A stretch of DNA of 64,000 nt from positions 992,001-1,056,000 of the forward strand of contig NZ_CP133319.1 of the NCBI RefSeq assembly GCF_038811545.1, in the 5' to 3' direction. Origin of the DNA: Rhodoligotrophos sp. CJ14 (GTDB lineage: Bacteria > Pseudomonadota > Alphaproteobacteria > Rhizobiales > Im1). A program made the position numbers and the translations under genes. Positions 9,542 through 18,582 of the stretch are shown here, one piece after another; positions within the stretch are counted from its first letter, which is position 1, and every line of letters begins with the position of its first letter. The notes beneath the pieces were generated by a model that was not told where the DNA came from, did no database searches, and saw only the letters and a list, made by a program, of their open reading frames with translations.

Positions 9542-10543
9542 ATGTTTGGACAGCCTCCCCGTGAGTTGCCGCAGCGCTTTGCTTTTATTTTGGTCCCCGA
9601 ATTCTCGATGATGCCGGTCACTTCGGCCATCGAACCTTTGCGGCTCGCCAATCGATCCGCCGAGCGGCAGCTGTACGAATGGTCCATGTATTCGGTGGAC
9701 GGACAGCCCGTTGCCGCGTCCAACGGCCTCATAACAGCAGTGGTGGGAAATCTGGAAACTGTTCCAGCCCAGGCCACAATCGTGGTCTGCGGCGGGCTCA
9801 ACATCCAGCAGCATACTGACCGGCGGCTGATCGCCTGGCTTCGAAAGGTCGCCCGCCGTGGCAATGACATTGGCGCCCTCTGCACGGCGAGCCACATCCT
9901 CGCCGAAGCAGGCTTGCTGGAAGGGCACCGTTGCACGATCCACTGGGAAAATCTCCCGGGCTTTGCCGAGGCATTCCCGGACATCAACGTGACCGGCAGC
10001 CTGTTCGAGATCGACCGCGACCGGTTCTCGAGCGCCGGTGGCACCTCGGCCCTCGATATGATGCTATCGCTGATCAGCGGCCAGCACGGGCCTGATCTCG
10101 CCGCCGAGGTGGCCGAGACCATCCTCCATTCGCCCGTCCGTCATCAGAACGAGCACCAGCGCATGTCGCTGCCAGCACGTATTGGCGCGCGGCACCCGAA
10201 GCTCGTCAGCATCATCGAGCAGATGGAGCAAAATCTCGAGGATCCGCTGAGCCCCAGCATCCTCGCTCGACAGGCCGGACTTTCAACCCGGCAGTTGGAG
10301 CGCCTGTTCCGCCGCTATCTCGATCGTTCGCCGAAGCGATATTATCTCGAGCTGCGTTTGCGCAAGGCGCGCTCCTTGCTCTTGCAGACCGACATGTCGG
10401 TGATCAACGTCGCGCTGGCCTGCGGCTTCTCCTCACCTTCGCATTTTTCCAAATGCTATCGCGCCTTCTTCGGCCGCACGCCTTACCGCGAGCGCGGCAT
10501 TCCAACACTTGAGTCCGTTGTCTCTGGAGCAGCCGCGGAATAG
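9542..10543 (+). CDS. GlxA/GbdR-type AraC family transcriptional activator
   Basis: This regulator has a DJ-1/PfpI-like sensor domain and an AraC helix-turn-helix. It has 333 residues from the ATG at 9542; a TTG four codons earlier is possible. The N-terminal part has FAFILVPEFSMMPVTSAIEPLRLANR, VVCGGLNIQQ and GALCTASHILAEAGLLEG with a nucleophile-elbow-like Cys, then RCTIHWENL. The C-terminal part has RQAGLSTRQLERLFRRYL and VALACGFSSPSHFSKCYRAFFG. Overall order and length match GbdR of Pseudomonas, which responds to glycine betaine and dimethylglycine. Its position beside soxBDAG suggests that it activates sarcosine catabolism. Confidence 0.9.
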   Translation: MFGQPPRELPQRFAFILVPEFSMMPVTSAIEPLRLANRSAERQLYEWSMYSVDGQPVAASNGLITAVVGNLETVPAQATIVVCGGLNIQQHTDRRLIAWLRKVARRGNDIGALCTASHILAEAGLLEGHRCTIHWENLPGFAEAFPDINVTGSLFEIDRDRFSSAGGTSALDMMLSLISGQHGPDLAAEVAETILHSPVRHQNEHQRMSLPARIGARHPKLVSIIEQMEQNLEDPLSPSILARQAGLSTRQLERLFRRYLDRSPKRYYLELRLRKARSLLLQTDMSVINVALACGFSSPSHFSKCYRAFFGRTPYRERGIPTLESVVSGAAAE

Positions 10544-10548
10544 GCGTT

Positions 10549-11931
10549 TCAGCCTGCCGCCGGCAGGCGCAGCAGCACCATCAACCCGCCCATTGGCGAT
10601 GTCTCGAGCTTGAGATCTCCGCCATACATCCCCGCGGCCTCGGAAACGATGGAAAGGCCAAGGCCTGAACCTGGCTTTGTCTCATCGAGCCTGTGCCCGC
10701 GCTTCAGCGCATCCGCACGCCGCTCGACGGGCAGACCGGGCCCGTCATCGTGAACCTCGATACTGAGCCAATTGCCGCGCTGACCGCTCTGTGCCGGCAG
10801 CAGATAGGCTTTCACCGTGATTGAAGAGCGTGCCCACTTGAAGGCATTGTCCAGGAGATTGCCGATGATCTCCTCAAGATCCTGCCGCTCGCCGCGAAAG
10901 CGCAAGCCTTTGCTACAGTCCACTTTAACCTTGATCTCGCGCTCGATATTGATCCGCTGAAGCGTCCTGACCAGCGCCTCCACCACCGGTGCGATCTCGG
11001 TCACAGCCCCAAGGCTCTGAGCGCGTGCAGCCAGTCGCGCCCGATCCAGATAGAGATTGACCTGATCCCGCATGACATGAAGCTGCTCCAGGACCTTGGC
11101 AGACAGCGCCCCCGGCGTGGCATTTGCTTCATTCGTCATCACGCTCAGCGGCGTTTTGAGTGCATGCGCAAGATTTCCAACCTGGGTTCGTGCCCGCTCG
11201 ATCACCTCCGTATTGGCTTGGATCAGCGCGTTGAGCTCTTGAGCAATGTCCTGAATTTCGACCGGAAAGGATCCGGTGATGCGGTTGGCAACCCCCGCCC
11301 GGATTGCACCGATTTCAGCTTGTAGCTTGCGCATGGGCCTGAGGCCATAGCGAACCTGAACGAAAATCGCAGCCACGAGGCCGAGACCGAGCAGGCTGAG
11401 CACCAGGACAAGCGTGTTCGTGAACGCCGAGATTTCCTCGCGCAACTCGTCGAAATTACCCGCGACAGCGAAGGAATAGGCTTCATCCGACCCGAACAGC
11501 CGGTACCGCTGCTCGATCGCCCGTAATCGATGCCCGTCCGCATCGCTGAGGAAGAAGCGTGCAATGCCGTTCTCGTCGCGGCGGTCGAGGGCCCCTGCTG
11601 GTATATCGAGGCGCTGCTCGAGCAGAGAATCGGAGGTGAGGCTGTGGTCGGCCCTGGCCACCTCGCTCACCTGCCAGTACCAGCCCGATAGTGGCAGCCC
11701 GAAGCGGCTATCCGCCAGTGTCTCCCTTAGAGTGAGTTCGCCTTGCTCGTTCAGCTCGACCGAGGCGAGCAAGCCGTCCAGCACCGCTTGCAATCGCGCA
11801 TCGAAATTGCGCTCGACCGCATTCTGAAACAGGGATTGGAGCAGGATCCCAGCGGCAAGGATAATGATGAGACTGACCAGTGCCGCAGAGGCGATAAGCC
11901 GGACAGCGAGCGAGTTTAGCCGCATCGCCAT
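10549..11931 (-). CDS. feuQ: Sensor histidine kinase, FeuQ-like
   Basis: This is a membrane histidine kinase paired with the response regulator just upstream. The ATG at 11931 (AGGG six bases before) gives 460 residues; a GTG at 11970 is an alternative. A membrane span lies at about residues 8-35, then a periplasmic sensor domain and a second span near 170-195. A HAMP-like segment follows, then the phosphorylation box NLAHALKTPLS (His256). ATPase boxes NLLDNAFKWA, DDGPGLP and GSGLGLSIVSEAA are all present. The gene is downstream of feuP with a 78-base gap. The name is by context and similarity to the rhizobial FeuQ family; a PhoQ-like sensor is the broader description. Confidence 0.85.
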   Translation of the reverse strand: MAMRLNSLAVRLIASAALVSLIIILAAGILLQSLFQNAVERNFDARLQAVLDGLLASVELNEQGELTLRETLADSRFGLPLSGWYWQVSEVARADHSLTSDSLLEQRLDIPAGALDRRDENGIARFFLSDADGHRLRAIEQRYRLFGSDEAYSFAVAGNFDELREEISAFTNTLVLVLSLLGLGLVAAIFVQVRYGLRPMRKLQAEIGAIRAGVANRITGSFPVEIQDIAQELNALIQANTEVIERARTQVGNLAHALKTPLSVMTNEANATPGALSAKVLEQLHVMRDQVNLYLDRARLAARAQSLGAVTEIAPVVEALVRTLQRINIEREIKVKVDCSKGLRFRGERQDLEEIIGNLLDNAFKWARSSITVKAYLLPAQSGQRGNWLSIEVHDDGPGLPVERRADALKRGHRLDETKPGSGLGLSIVSEAAGMYGGDLKLETSPMGGLMVLLRLPAAG

Positions 11932-12009
11932 GAAACGCCCTGGCACATCCGAGCTGGCGAAGGGCCCCACTCCCGCCGCCGGCCGGCAGCGCTTGCCCCC
12001 GACAGGATG

Positions 12010-12681
12010 CTAGACCGCATTGTCTGGCTCTGCCAGGCAATATCCCAAGCCGCGCACGGTTCTGATCATATCCGTGCCGATCTTCTTGCGAAGCCGTCCG
12101 ACAAAGACCTCGATCGTGTTGGAGTCCCGGTCGAAATCCTGGTCATAGAGATGTTCGACCAGTTCGGTCCGCGAGACGACACGCCCCTTGTGGTGCATGA
12201 GATAGGCGAGCAATCGATATTCGAGCGAGGTCACCTTGACGGGATTGCCGTCAACGATCACGCGGGCGCCGCGCGTATCGACGGTGAGTGGGCCACATGT
12301 GATTTCATCCGTGGCATGTCCCGCATTGCGCCGGAGCAGTGCCCGGATCCGGGCGAGCACCTCTTCCATATGGAAGGGCTTGGCCACGTAATCATCCGCA
12401 CCCGCATCGAAGCCGGCAACCTTATCGCTCCAGCGGTCCCGGGCGGTCAGGATGAGCACCGGCATATTGCGCCCGGCCCGGCGCCATCTCTCGAGCACGC
12501 TCACCCCGTCGAGCACCGGCAGCCCGAGGTCGAGGATCACAGCATCATAAGGCTCGCTATCGCCAAGATAGTGTCCTTCCTCGCCATCCGCGGCGGAATC
12601 GACCGCATATCCGGCATCGCTCAATGCCGTGACCAGTTGGCGATTGAGGTCGGGATCATCCTCAATGACAAGTAATCTCAT
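12010..12681 (-). CDS. feuP: OmpR-family response regulator, FeuP-like
   Basis: This DNA-binding response regulator has 223 residues. The receiver domain has the acidic pair Asp8/Asp9, phosphoacceptor Asp51 (AVILDLGLP), Thr in LILTARDRWSDKV and Lys in YVAKPFHMEEVLAR. A winged helix occupies the last 100 residues (VKVTSLEYRLLAYLMHH, RDSNTIEVFVGRLRKKIG, VRGLGYCL). The segments GEEGHYLGDSEPYDAVILD and LVEHLYDQDFDRDSNTIEVF are characteristic of rhizobial FeuP, which controls cyclic glucan export and related genes there. It lies between a secreted PepSY protein and its kinase. The target genes in this organism are unknown. Confidence 0.9.
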   Translation of the reverse strand: MRLLVIEDDPDLNRQLVTALSDAGYAVDSAADGEEGHYLGDSEPYDAVILDLGLPVLDGVSVLERWRRAGRNMPVLILTARDRWSDKVAGFDAGADDYVAKPFHMEEVLARIRALLRRNAGHATDEITCGPLTVDTRGARVIVDGNPVKVTSLEYRLLAYLMHHKGRVVSRTELVEHLYDQDFDRDSNTIEVFVGRLRKKIGTDMIRTVRGLGYCLAEPDNAV

Positions 12682-12685
12682 CTAA

Positions 12686-13225
12686 TCAATAACCCAGAAC
12701 CTGCCCCGTTCGCGCATCGACGACCACGATGCGGATCTGCGCGTCGTCGCGCACTTTGACAAGATAGACCGGAGCGCCGCGCTTCGAAAGACGCACGTCC
12801 AGCAACTTGCCGGGAACCGCTCTTTGCGCTGCGCGCGCGGCAGCATATTTGGGAATGATGGGCTCGCCCCTGTTCTGGGCAAAGCCATCTCGACCCGAGG
12901 GTGGGGGTGTGGGATCGGCAGACCCCCGTCGTGGTAAGGGCATGGCCTTGTTCTGTGCGTCGGGAACCGAATCCACGGGCGGCGCGCCACGCGGCGATGG
13001 CGGGACGATGATGAGGCCGGGAATGCGCCCCCGTTGCTGACCGACGGCCGGCCCCGCATTTCCTGGTGCGCGCGACGCCCCGCCGGGAACATGATCCGGC
13101 TGGTTGGGGACGGCCGCGCTGGGTCGAGCAGTTTGCGCACTTGCCGCAGAAAACGTTGAGGACGAGATCTGCAGCATCGCAGCTGTCAGGAGCGCCGCGG
13201 CTATGATTGCACCTTTGAAGATCAT
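12686..13225 (-). CDS. Secreted PepSY-domain protein (possible FeuN-like modulator)
   Basis: This is a small exported protein of 179 residues from the ATG at 13225. It has a clear signal sequence (MIFKGAIIAAALLTAAML then a Ser/Ala-rich cleavage region). A long Pro/Gly/Arg-rich low-complexity middle (about residues 35-120) follows, then a C-terminal PepSY-type domain from about 125 (ARAAQRAVPGKLLDVRL, YLVKVRDDAQIRIVVVDARTG). The stop lies four bases before the feuP start, so it leads the feuPQ operon. In Sinorhizobium a small periplasmic inhibitor, FeuN, sits in this position and restrains FeuQ. That role is inferred from position here, not shown. Confidence 0.8.
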   Translation of the reverse strand: MIFKGAIIAAALLTAAMLQISSSTFSAASAQTARPSAAVPNQPDHVPGGASRAPGNAGPAVGQQRGRIPGLIIVPPSPRGAPPVDSVPDAQNKAMPLPRRGSADPTPPPSGRDGFAQNRGEPIIPKYAAARAAQRAVPGKLLDVRLSKRGAPVYLVKVRDDAQIRIVVVDARTGQVLGY

Positions 13226-13290
13226 CGCCGTCGGTTTCAGTTGTCCCCCGTGATTAGGCCGCCCGCGCTGAACGCAGCCTGAACATGTCT

Positions 13291-13968
13291 TTACGCCTCG
13301 AACCCACGGAATGTGGCGATCTCGTCGAGCGCGGCCCTGTCCGTTCGCCAACGATTAACGGGCGCCGCAAGATCGCCGTAGCCTAGAGCGATTCCGCAAA
13401 AGACCATCTGCTCCTCCGCGAGAGCGAGGTGTCGACGCACGATATCCTCGAAAAAGGCCCATGCCTCCTGCGCACAGCTATGCAGTCCATATTCCCGCGC
13501 AAGAAGCAGGATGCTCTGCATGAAGGCCCCGAGATCCGCCCATTGTGGCGCCCCCATGCTCTTGTCGACCAGCAGCATGATGGCCGCTGGGGCGCCGAAA
13601 AAGGCGAAGTTCTTCTGAAATTGTCGGATGCGCGCCGGCCTGTCCTCCCGCTCGATCCCGAGCGCCGAATAAAGATCGGCACCGTTCTGAAATCGCCGCG
13701 CGCGATAAGGCTCTTTGAGCGGTTCGGGATAGATCTGATAGGCTGGCTTGTCTCCGGTTGGATGATCAGCCAGTGCGTCTTGCACCTCGCTGACGAGCGC
13801 ACGGAGAGGTTTGCCGGTCAGCACCTGAACCTGCCAGGGCTGAAGATTGCCTCCCGAGGGCGCGCGCTGAGCCTGCTGCAGGATGGATCGGATCGTGGCG
13901 AGCGGAACAGGCAAATCGAGATAAGCGCGGCAGCTGAACCGTGAAGCGAGCGCCTCCGAAACCTTCAC
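13291..13968 (-). CDS. Nitroreductase family protein
   Basis: This is an FMN-dependent nitroreductase-fold oxidoreductase of 225 residues. It begins MKVSEALASRFSCRAYLDLPVPL with the FMN-phosphate-binding SxRxY-type segment. It then shows QQAQRAPSGGNLQPWQVQVL, WADLGAFMQSILLLAREYGLHSCAQEAW and GIALGYGD, all family landmarks. The physiological substrate cannot be read from the sequence; quinones or nitro compounds are usual. It stands 104 bases downstream of the last GTA gene on the same strand, and 65 bases before the PepSY gene. It could be read through from either operon, but a functional link to the GTA is not suggested. Confidence 0.9.
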   Translation of the reverse strand: MKVSEALASRFSCRAYLDLPVPLATIRSILQQAQRAPSGGNLQPWQVQVLTGKPLRALVSEVQDALADHPTGDKPAYQIYPEPLKEPYRARRFQNGADLYSALGIEREDRPARIRQFQKNFAFFGAPAAIMLLVDKSMGAPQWADLGAFMQSILLLAREYGLHSCAQEAWAFFEDIVRRHLALAEEQMVFCGIALGYGDLAAPVNRWRTDRAALDEIATFRGFEA

Positions 13969-14072
13969 TTTCGCCCCCCGCTGACCCTGTGGATGCGTAA
14001 GCTAGTCCGCCCAACTTCGCCCCGCAAGCCACGAAATTCGGCCCTCTGCAGAAATGGCTCTCACCAGCGCGT

Positions 14073-17000
14073 TCAGAGATGAATAACCGCGCGCCGTCCA
14101 GTGCCTCGGCCGAACAGCGCGGAAACCTGATGGACGGTCGCGATGAAACTTGTCGGAAGACTGCCAAAATCGGCGATCTGGGCCTCGCTGCTATAGATCA
14201 CCTGCGGCTCTTGGGCAACGAGGCTTCGTTTAAACGAGCCCTGATCATTGAATAACTCGATCTCATAGGCTTCGACCTGTTCACCCAGCGGCACATCGCT
14301 CAATTGCCAGCTGTCGCCGCCGTTGCGGGTCCGCCTGATCCAACGCAACTCGACATCCCCGGTGGCAAGCCGCCGTCCACGCACATGCACTGGGCTAAAC
14401 GGCCGCAGACCAAGGCCCGAGAAGCGGTATTGCATCTCGACAAACGTATCCCCGCCGAGAGCATCTCCAGCTGGTCCCGCCCGATAACGATGGTTCACCC
14501 CTAGATCCGCCGCCTGCATTGCGACGGGTATCACCGCGGAATCAATCAACAGAACCCGCGCTCCTGCCAGCACTGTGTCTGACATTTCGCCCTCGCTCCC
14601 ATACTGGCCGCGCAGCAGGCGGCTTAATCGCCAGACTTGCGGCGCGATGAGCTCGGCTTCAGCAAATTGCAGAAGCTCCCAATGATCATCGCTGTTTTCA
14701 ATCGCGATGAGATTGCCGCCGGCAAGCACCGCGGCCTCTTCAAGTGAACGCATTTCACCCTGATAGAGCCGGATATCGATCGCGGTTCCGCGGTCCCATC
14801 GCCCCGTCGGCCCTCGCGAGAACTCTGATATTGTTTCACCCGCTGCAGCCGGTAATCCCAGAATGCCAACGAGGCCGTAATCCTGGCTGCCTGCCGTTCT
14901 GTACAGATTGACGGGTCCAGGCCAGGGACGGGCGAAAGCGGCCGCATAGCTCCCCCAGTCCGGATCACTGTCTCTAAGGCGCGGCAAATTGAGCAGCGCG
15001 AGCGCCGGCGCACCTTTTACGCCCGTAGTAGGCTTCGCCGAAATCGCCCGTCCATATCGCGTTGCTGCATAGGCCGGCCTGAAGATGTCTTCGTCAAAAG
15101 CCCGCGCCTCACACACCCGCTCGGTCAGCTCATTGATCCGGCTAAGGCGAAAAACCTGCGGTGGTGCGTCCCCCTTCATCACACTGACGACATCGCCCGG
15201 CTCGAGCGCCAGCCGCGACGGTGAGACCGTAAATTGGCCGATCTCCCGGGCAACCCAGAGATCCTGCAACCAAGTCTCAACAGCGTTCTGCGCGCGCGCC
15301 TGGTCCGTCACCACGGCCACGTCCGCTTCCGCAACCCGCTGGCTATGGCCAGGAACGCGCCGGGCCTCGGCGGCCGCCGTGCGGTAATCCGCCTGTGCCT
15401 CGATGAACCGAAGCTTGGCGGCCTGCGGCAATTCCGTCTCCTGGCGCCGCGTGAGCGTCAGGATCATCCCCTCGCCCAAATGATCTTCACCGAGCGTTGC
15501 AACGGGGCTCGCGCCCTGCTTCGGACAGATCCGGATGCGGTCGCCGGTTTCGACACTATCGAACCCGAACACCACCTCCAGCGGCTGCAAAGCCTCTCTC
15601 AGCGACATGGTCCGGTCGAGCACATAGCCATCGACTGTGCCATGCAACTCCGCGCTTGCCACCTCAGTAAGGCCGAAACTTCGGGAAAGCTCCCGGACGA
15701 GATCAGCCAGGGATACGGCGGTTGCCCGGCTGGAGATCCAGTGTCCTTGCGGCCAGTTCTCTGCATCGCCCCACGAGCCGCGATCGGTGGGAAACGACGG
15801 GAACGGCCGTGCATCCCAGGCCCAGACGCAGATCTTATCTGCATCCACCATGCTCGCCCCATAGGATCCGATCGGGTTATGCCCCGCAGCCGGCTCCCAA
15901 TAGCCTGTCACCGCCTCGATATAGGCCCGCTGCATGGCATCGTCGCGACCACCCGTCGAGAATGGCGGAATTCCGGACTCCGATGATTTCGCATCGAAGA
16001 ACAGGTTCGGCCGGTTGGTGCCCTTGTCGATCGCCGGACAGCCGCATTCCGTGAACCGGATGGGCTTCGACCTGGGCTGCCACCCGGTTGGCGCTGTAGC
16101 CTCTATGCCACCCGGGCGGTTATAATGGGTATTCTCCCACCAGCCCCGAATATCCTTGTTGCGGAACACCCATGGCTTGCCCCGCCCGTCGGTGATCGGC
16201 GACCGGGCTTGTGCGCGCCGGTCAAGATCATCCGCATAGAACCAGTCGTAATATTCGCCCCCTTCTATCCCCGCCCGCAGATACTTCTGGTCATAGATCG
16301 AGGTGACGCCTGCATCAGGATCATAGTCGAGGTGGTCCCTGCCCTCGCGCCAGTCGGAGAGCGGTAAATAGTTGTCTATACCTATGAAATCGATATTGGC
16401 GTCCGCCCATAGCGGATCCAGATGAAAGACCACATCACCGGAGCCGTCATCGGGCCGATGGCTGTGATATTCTGACCAGTCAGCCGCATAGCCGATCTCG
16501 ACGCCCGGCCCGACGATTGCCCTCACATCTGCGGCAAGCTGCTTCAGTCCCTCCACAAAGGGATACCCGCCGTCGCCATCGCGCACCTGCGACAGCCCCA
16601 CCATCTCCGACCCGATCAAGATCCCGTCGGCGCCCGCGCCCTTGGCGATCGTGGCATAGTGCAGAATGAAGCGGCGATAGGACCATTCGCTCGGACCGGT
16701 ATAGTCGACGCCCGCTCCTGACGCCGCAATCCCGAAGTCCCCCGGCTCGGCCTCCCCCAGGAACGCGCCGATCTGTGTGGTAGCGGCGGCATATCTGTCG
16801 GCAAGCAAGGGCTCTGCTGAGTCGTTGAGTCGATAGGCTTTGAGCCCTCGCCCGGGCGTTGCCTGTGGCGCTGCAAAGATCGCCGACCCCGTTGCCGCTG
16901 GATCCGCTGCGGGAAACGATGCCTTGAAGCCGATTGCCGGAAACAAATCGGCACGCAGCAACGGCCCCTCTGGGTCCTCTAGATCAACCCACAGGCGCCG

Positions 17001-18575
17001 GAACTCGCCCATGCGCTCCATGCCATAGCCATGGGCGATGAGACCATTTCCGGCCACGAGCCCATCGATCACATCTGAATCAGGGTTGTAGCGAAGGGTA
17101 ACCGCATGCGTCCCTTGCCGCGTCATGACCCGCAGTGCCGGAAAGCTCGCTGCCGACTGATCCCTCAGCACATAGACCGAAACCGTGCTGCGCTTGCCCA
17201 CCAATAGATCGGCAAGGCAGGAGGCATAGCCCCCGGCAGCAGCCGCACCATCGGTGAGCATCACCCGTGATCCCGCATGCCCCTCGGGCATCTCCCCATT
17301 GACCACCTCGAGGCCGATATTGGAGAGCGCCCAGCTCCCCAGATCACCGGTGGTCACAAACCCATTGCCCTGCCCTGGTGCGGGATCGCACGTGATCCGG
17401 CCCCGCCAGGGATAGGCCGGCTGGTCTCTGGCCCCATCCCAGGGATCGGTTAGCCCATTACCCTGGGGCACATCCATCATCAGGAAGGGCAGCACGGTCA
17501 CGTGATAGCCGCGCTGCTTGAGGTCCTTGATGGCCGAAACGACAGATGCGTCATTGGGCGTTCCGCCATAAGCGGGCCGGTTGGCGACCAGCGAGACGGC
17601 CTCAGCATCCGCACGCTCCAGCCCTGCGACCCGCCAGCGGATCGGCATCGTATCCTTCTGCTTGTTGTCGACCTTCGGCCGGATGGTGCATTGACCGCAG
17701 CGCAGATCATCTCCGAACCAGGCCACCACCAGATTGACTGTCTTGAGATTGGGCAGGAGCACGCGCAAATGGTCGAGCGTGAGCGCCCAATCGCTCTCAC
17801 CGCTTGTCACATGCCGATTTTCCGTGGCGACGAAGATCGCGCCCCAGCTACCTGAGCTGACCTGCTTGACCGCTTGGCGCTCATAGCCGAACTCCGTCGC
17901 GCCCGGGATGAGGTTGACCCCCCGGATCCGCTCCTCCACCCGGCCCGGCAGCGGCTTGAACACTTCGAAATTGAGCTGCGGGATCCTGTTGCCGAATTGC
18001 TCGAGCGCCAGCCGCTCGAACACCACATAGGCAATGCCTCGATAGGCCGGAGCATTGGCCGCCCCTTCCTTCGCTTCGATGAACGCATCTGGCAGCTGAT
18101 CCTCGCTGCCCCTATAGACGCGATAGGTGATATTGTTGAGATCGAGCTCCTTGCCGTCTGCCCAGATGCGGTTCACATAGGCGATCTCACCCTCACAGAG
18201 CGCAACAGCGAAATTGGCGAAATACCGATAGGAAATCGAGGTGATCGTCTGGCCACCAATGCCGAAGACACCGCCGACCGTGTCCTTGTCCTTATCGATC
18301 ACCTCCTCGAGCCGTGTCGCCCAGATCATCTGCCCCCCAATCCGCACCCGTCCATAGACGCGCGGGATCGGGCTGCCCTCGGTCGCCGACAAGACATCCA
18401 GTTCGGTGAGCCTTGGGCCGACCTGCGTGCCGCCGCCCGATGCGCCAAACAGCGCATTGTCAATGACACTGCCGGCGATTGCGGCACCCGCATTGAGCAG
18501 GGACTGCCCGATGGCGTTGAATCCCATGGATGAGCCGATGGCCGAGGCAGCCGTCGTCAGCAGGATCGAAGCCAT
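14073..18575 (-). CDS. GTA gp15-like giant host-contact / baseplate protein with inserted domain
   Basis: This is the largest tail protein of an RcGTA-type particle, forming the baseplate hub and central fibre that touch the recipient cell. It has 1500 residues, longer than the roughly 1300 of RcGTA gp15. The N-terminus is glycine/alanine rich. A GTA TIM-barrel-like domain begins about residue 275 (NLVVAWFGDDLRCGQC) and continues after an insertion (ATTQIGAFLGEAEPGDFG, GADGILIGSEM, RFTECGCPAID). Phage-tail modules follow to the C-terminus (GQYGSEG, HVRGRRL, WIRRTRNGGDSW). Residues about 398-588 interrupt the barrel with a beta-rich module (STVSVYVLRD, GEFRRLWVDL, GSAIFAAPQ) resembling phage carbohydrate-binding modules. 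It is the last gene of the GTA operon, 7 bases after gp14. Confidence 0.92.
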   Translation of the reverse strand: MASILLTTAASAIGSSMGFNAIGQSLLNAGAAIAGSVIDNALFGASGGGTQVGPRLTELDVLSATEGSPIPRVYGRVRIGGQMIWATRLEEVIDKDKDTVGGVFGIGGQTITSISYRYFANFAVALCEGEIAYVNRIWADGKELDLNNITYRVYRGSEDQLPDAFIEAKEGAANAPAYRGIAYVVFERLALEQFGNRIPQLNFEVFKPLPGRVEERIRGVNLIPGATEFGYERQAVKQVSSGSWGAIFVATENRHVTSGESDWALTLDHLRVLLPNLKTVNLVVAWFGDDLRCGQCTIRPKVDNKQKDTMPIRWRVAGLERADAEAVSLVANRPAYGGTPNDASVVSAIKDLKQRGYHVTVLPFLMMDVPQGNGLTDPWDGARDQPAYPWRGRITCDPAPGQGNGFVTTGDLGSWALSNIGLEVVNGEMPEGHAGSRVMLTDGAAAAGGYASCLADLLVGKRSTVSVYVLRDQSAASFPALRVMTRQGTHAVTLRYNPDSDVIDGLVAGNGLIAHGYGMERMGEFRRLWVDLEDPEGPLLRADLFPAIGFKASFPAADPAATGSAIFAAPQATPGRGLKAYRLNDSAEPLLADRYAAATTQIGAFLGEAEPGDFGIAASGAGVDYTGPSEWSYRRFILHYATIAKGAGADGILIGSEMVGLSQVRDGDGGYPFVEGLKQLAADVRAIVGPGVEIGYAADWSEYHSHRPDDGSGDVVFHLDPLWADANIDFIGIDNYLPLSDWREGRDHLDYDPDAGVTSIYDQKYLRAGIEGGEYYDWFYADDLDRRAQARSPITDGRGKPWVFRNKDIRGWWENTHYNRPGGIEATAPTGWQPRSKPIRFTECGCPAIDKGTNRPNLFFDAKSSESGIPPFSTGGRDDAMQRAYIEAVTGYWEPAAGHNPIGSYGASMVDADKICVWAWDARPFPSFPTDRGSWGDAENWPQGHWISSRATAVSLADLVRELSRSFGLTEVASAELHGTVDGYVLDRTMSLREALQPLEVVFGFDSVETGDRIRICPKQGASPVATLGEDHLGEGMILTLTRRQETELPQAAKLRFIEAQADYRTAAAEARRVPGHSQRVAEADVAVVTDQARAQNAVETWLQDLWVAREIGQFTVSPSRLALEPGDVVSVMKGDAPPQVFRLSRINELTERVCEARAFDEDIFRPAYAATRYGRAISAKPTTGVKGAPALALLNLPRLRDSDPDWGSYAAAFARPWPGPVNLYRTAGSQDYGLVGILGLPAAAGETISEFSRGPTGRWDRGTAIDIRLYQGEMRSLEEAAVLAGGNLIAIENSDDHWELLQFAEAELIAPQVWRLSRLLRGQYGSEGEMSDTVLAGARVLLIDSAVIPVAMQAADLGVNHRYRAGPAGDALGGDTFVEMQYRFSGLGLRPFSPVHVRGRRLATGDVELRWIRRTRNGGDSWQLSDVPLGEQVEAYEIELFNDQGSFKRSLVAQEPQVIYSSEAQIADFGSLPTSFIATVHQVSALFGRGTGRRAVIHL

Positions 18576-18582
18576 ATGCCTC

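Noticed and set aside
9241-10122. Upstream part of the minus-strand frame that continues beyond the MTHFR-like start
   Set aside because: Most of it is antisense to the AraC-type regulator. Only the portion from the GTG at 9432 was kept as an alternative start.
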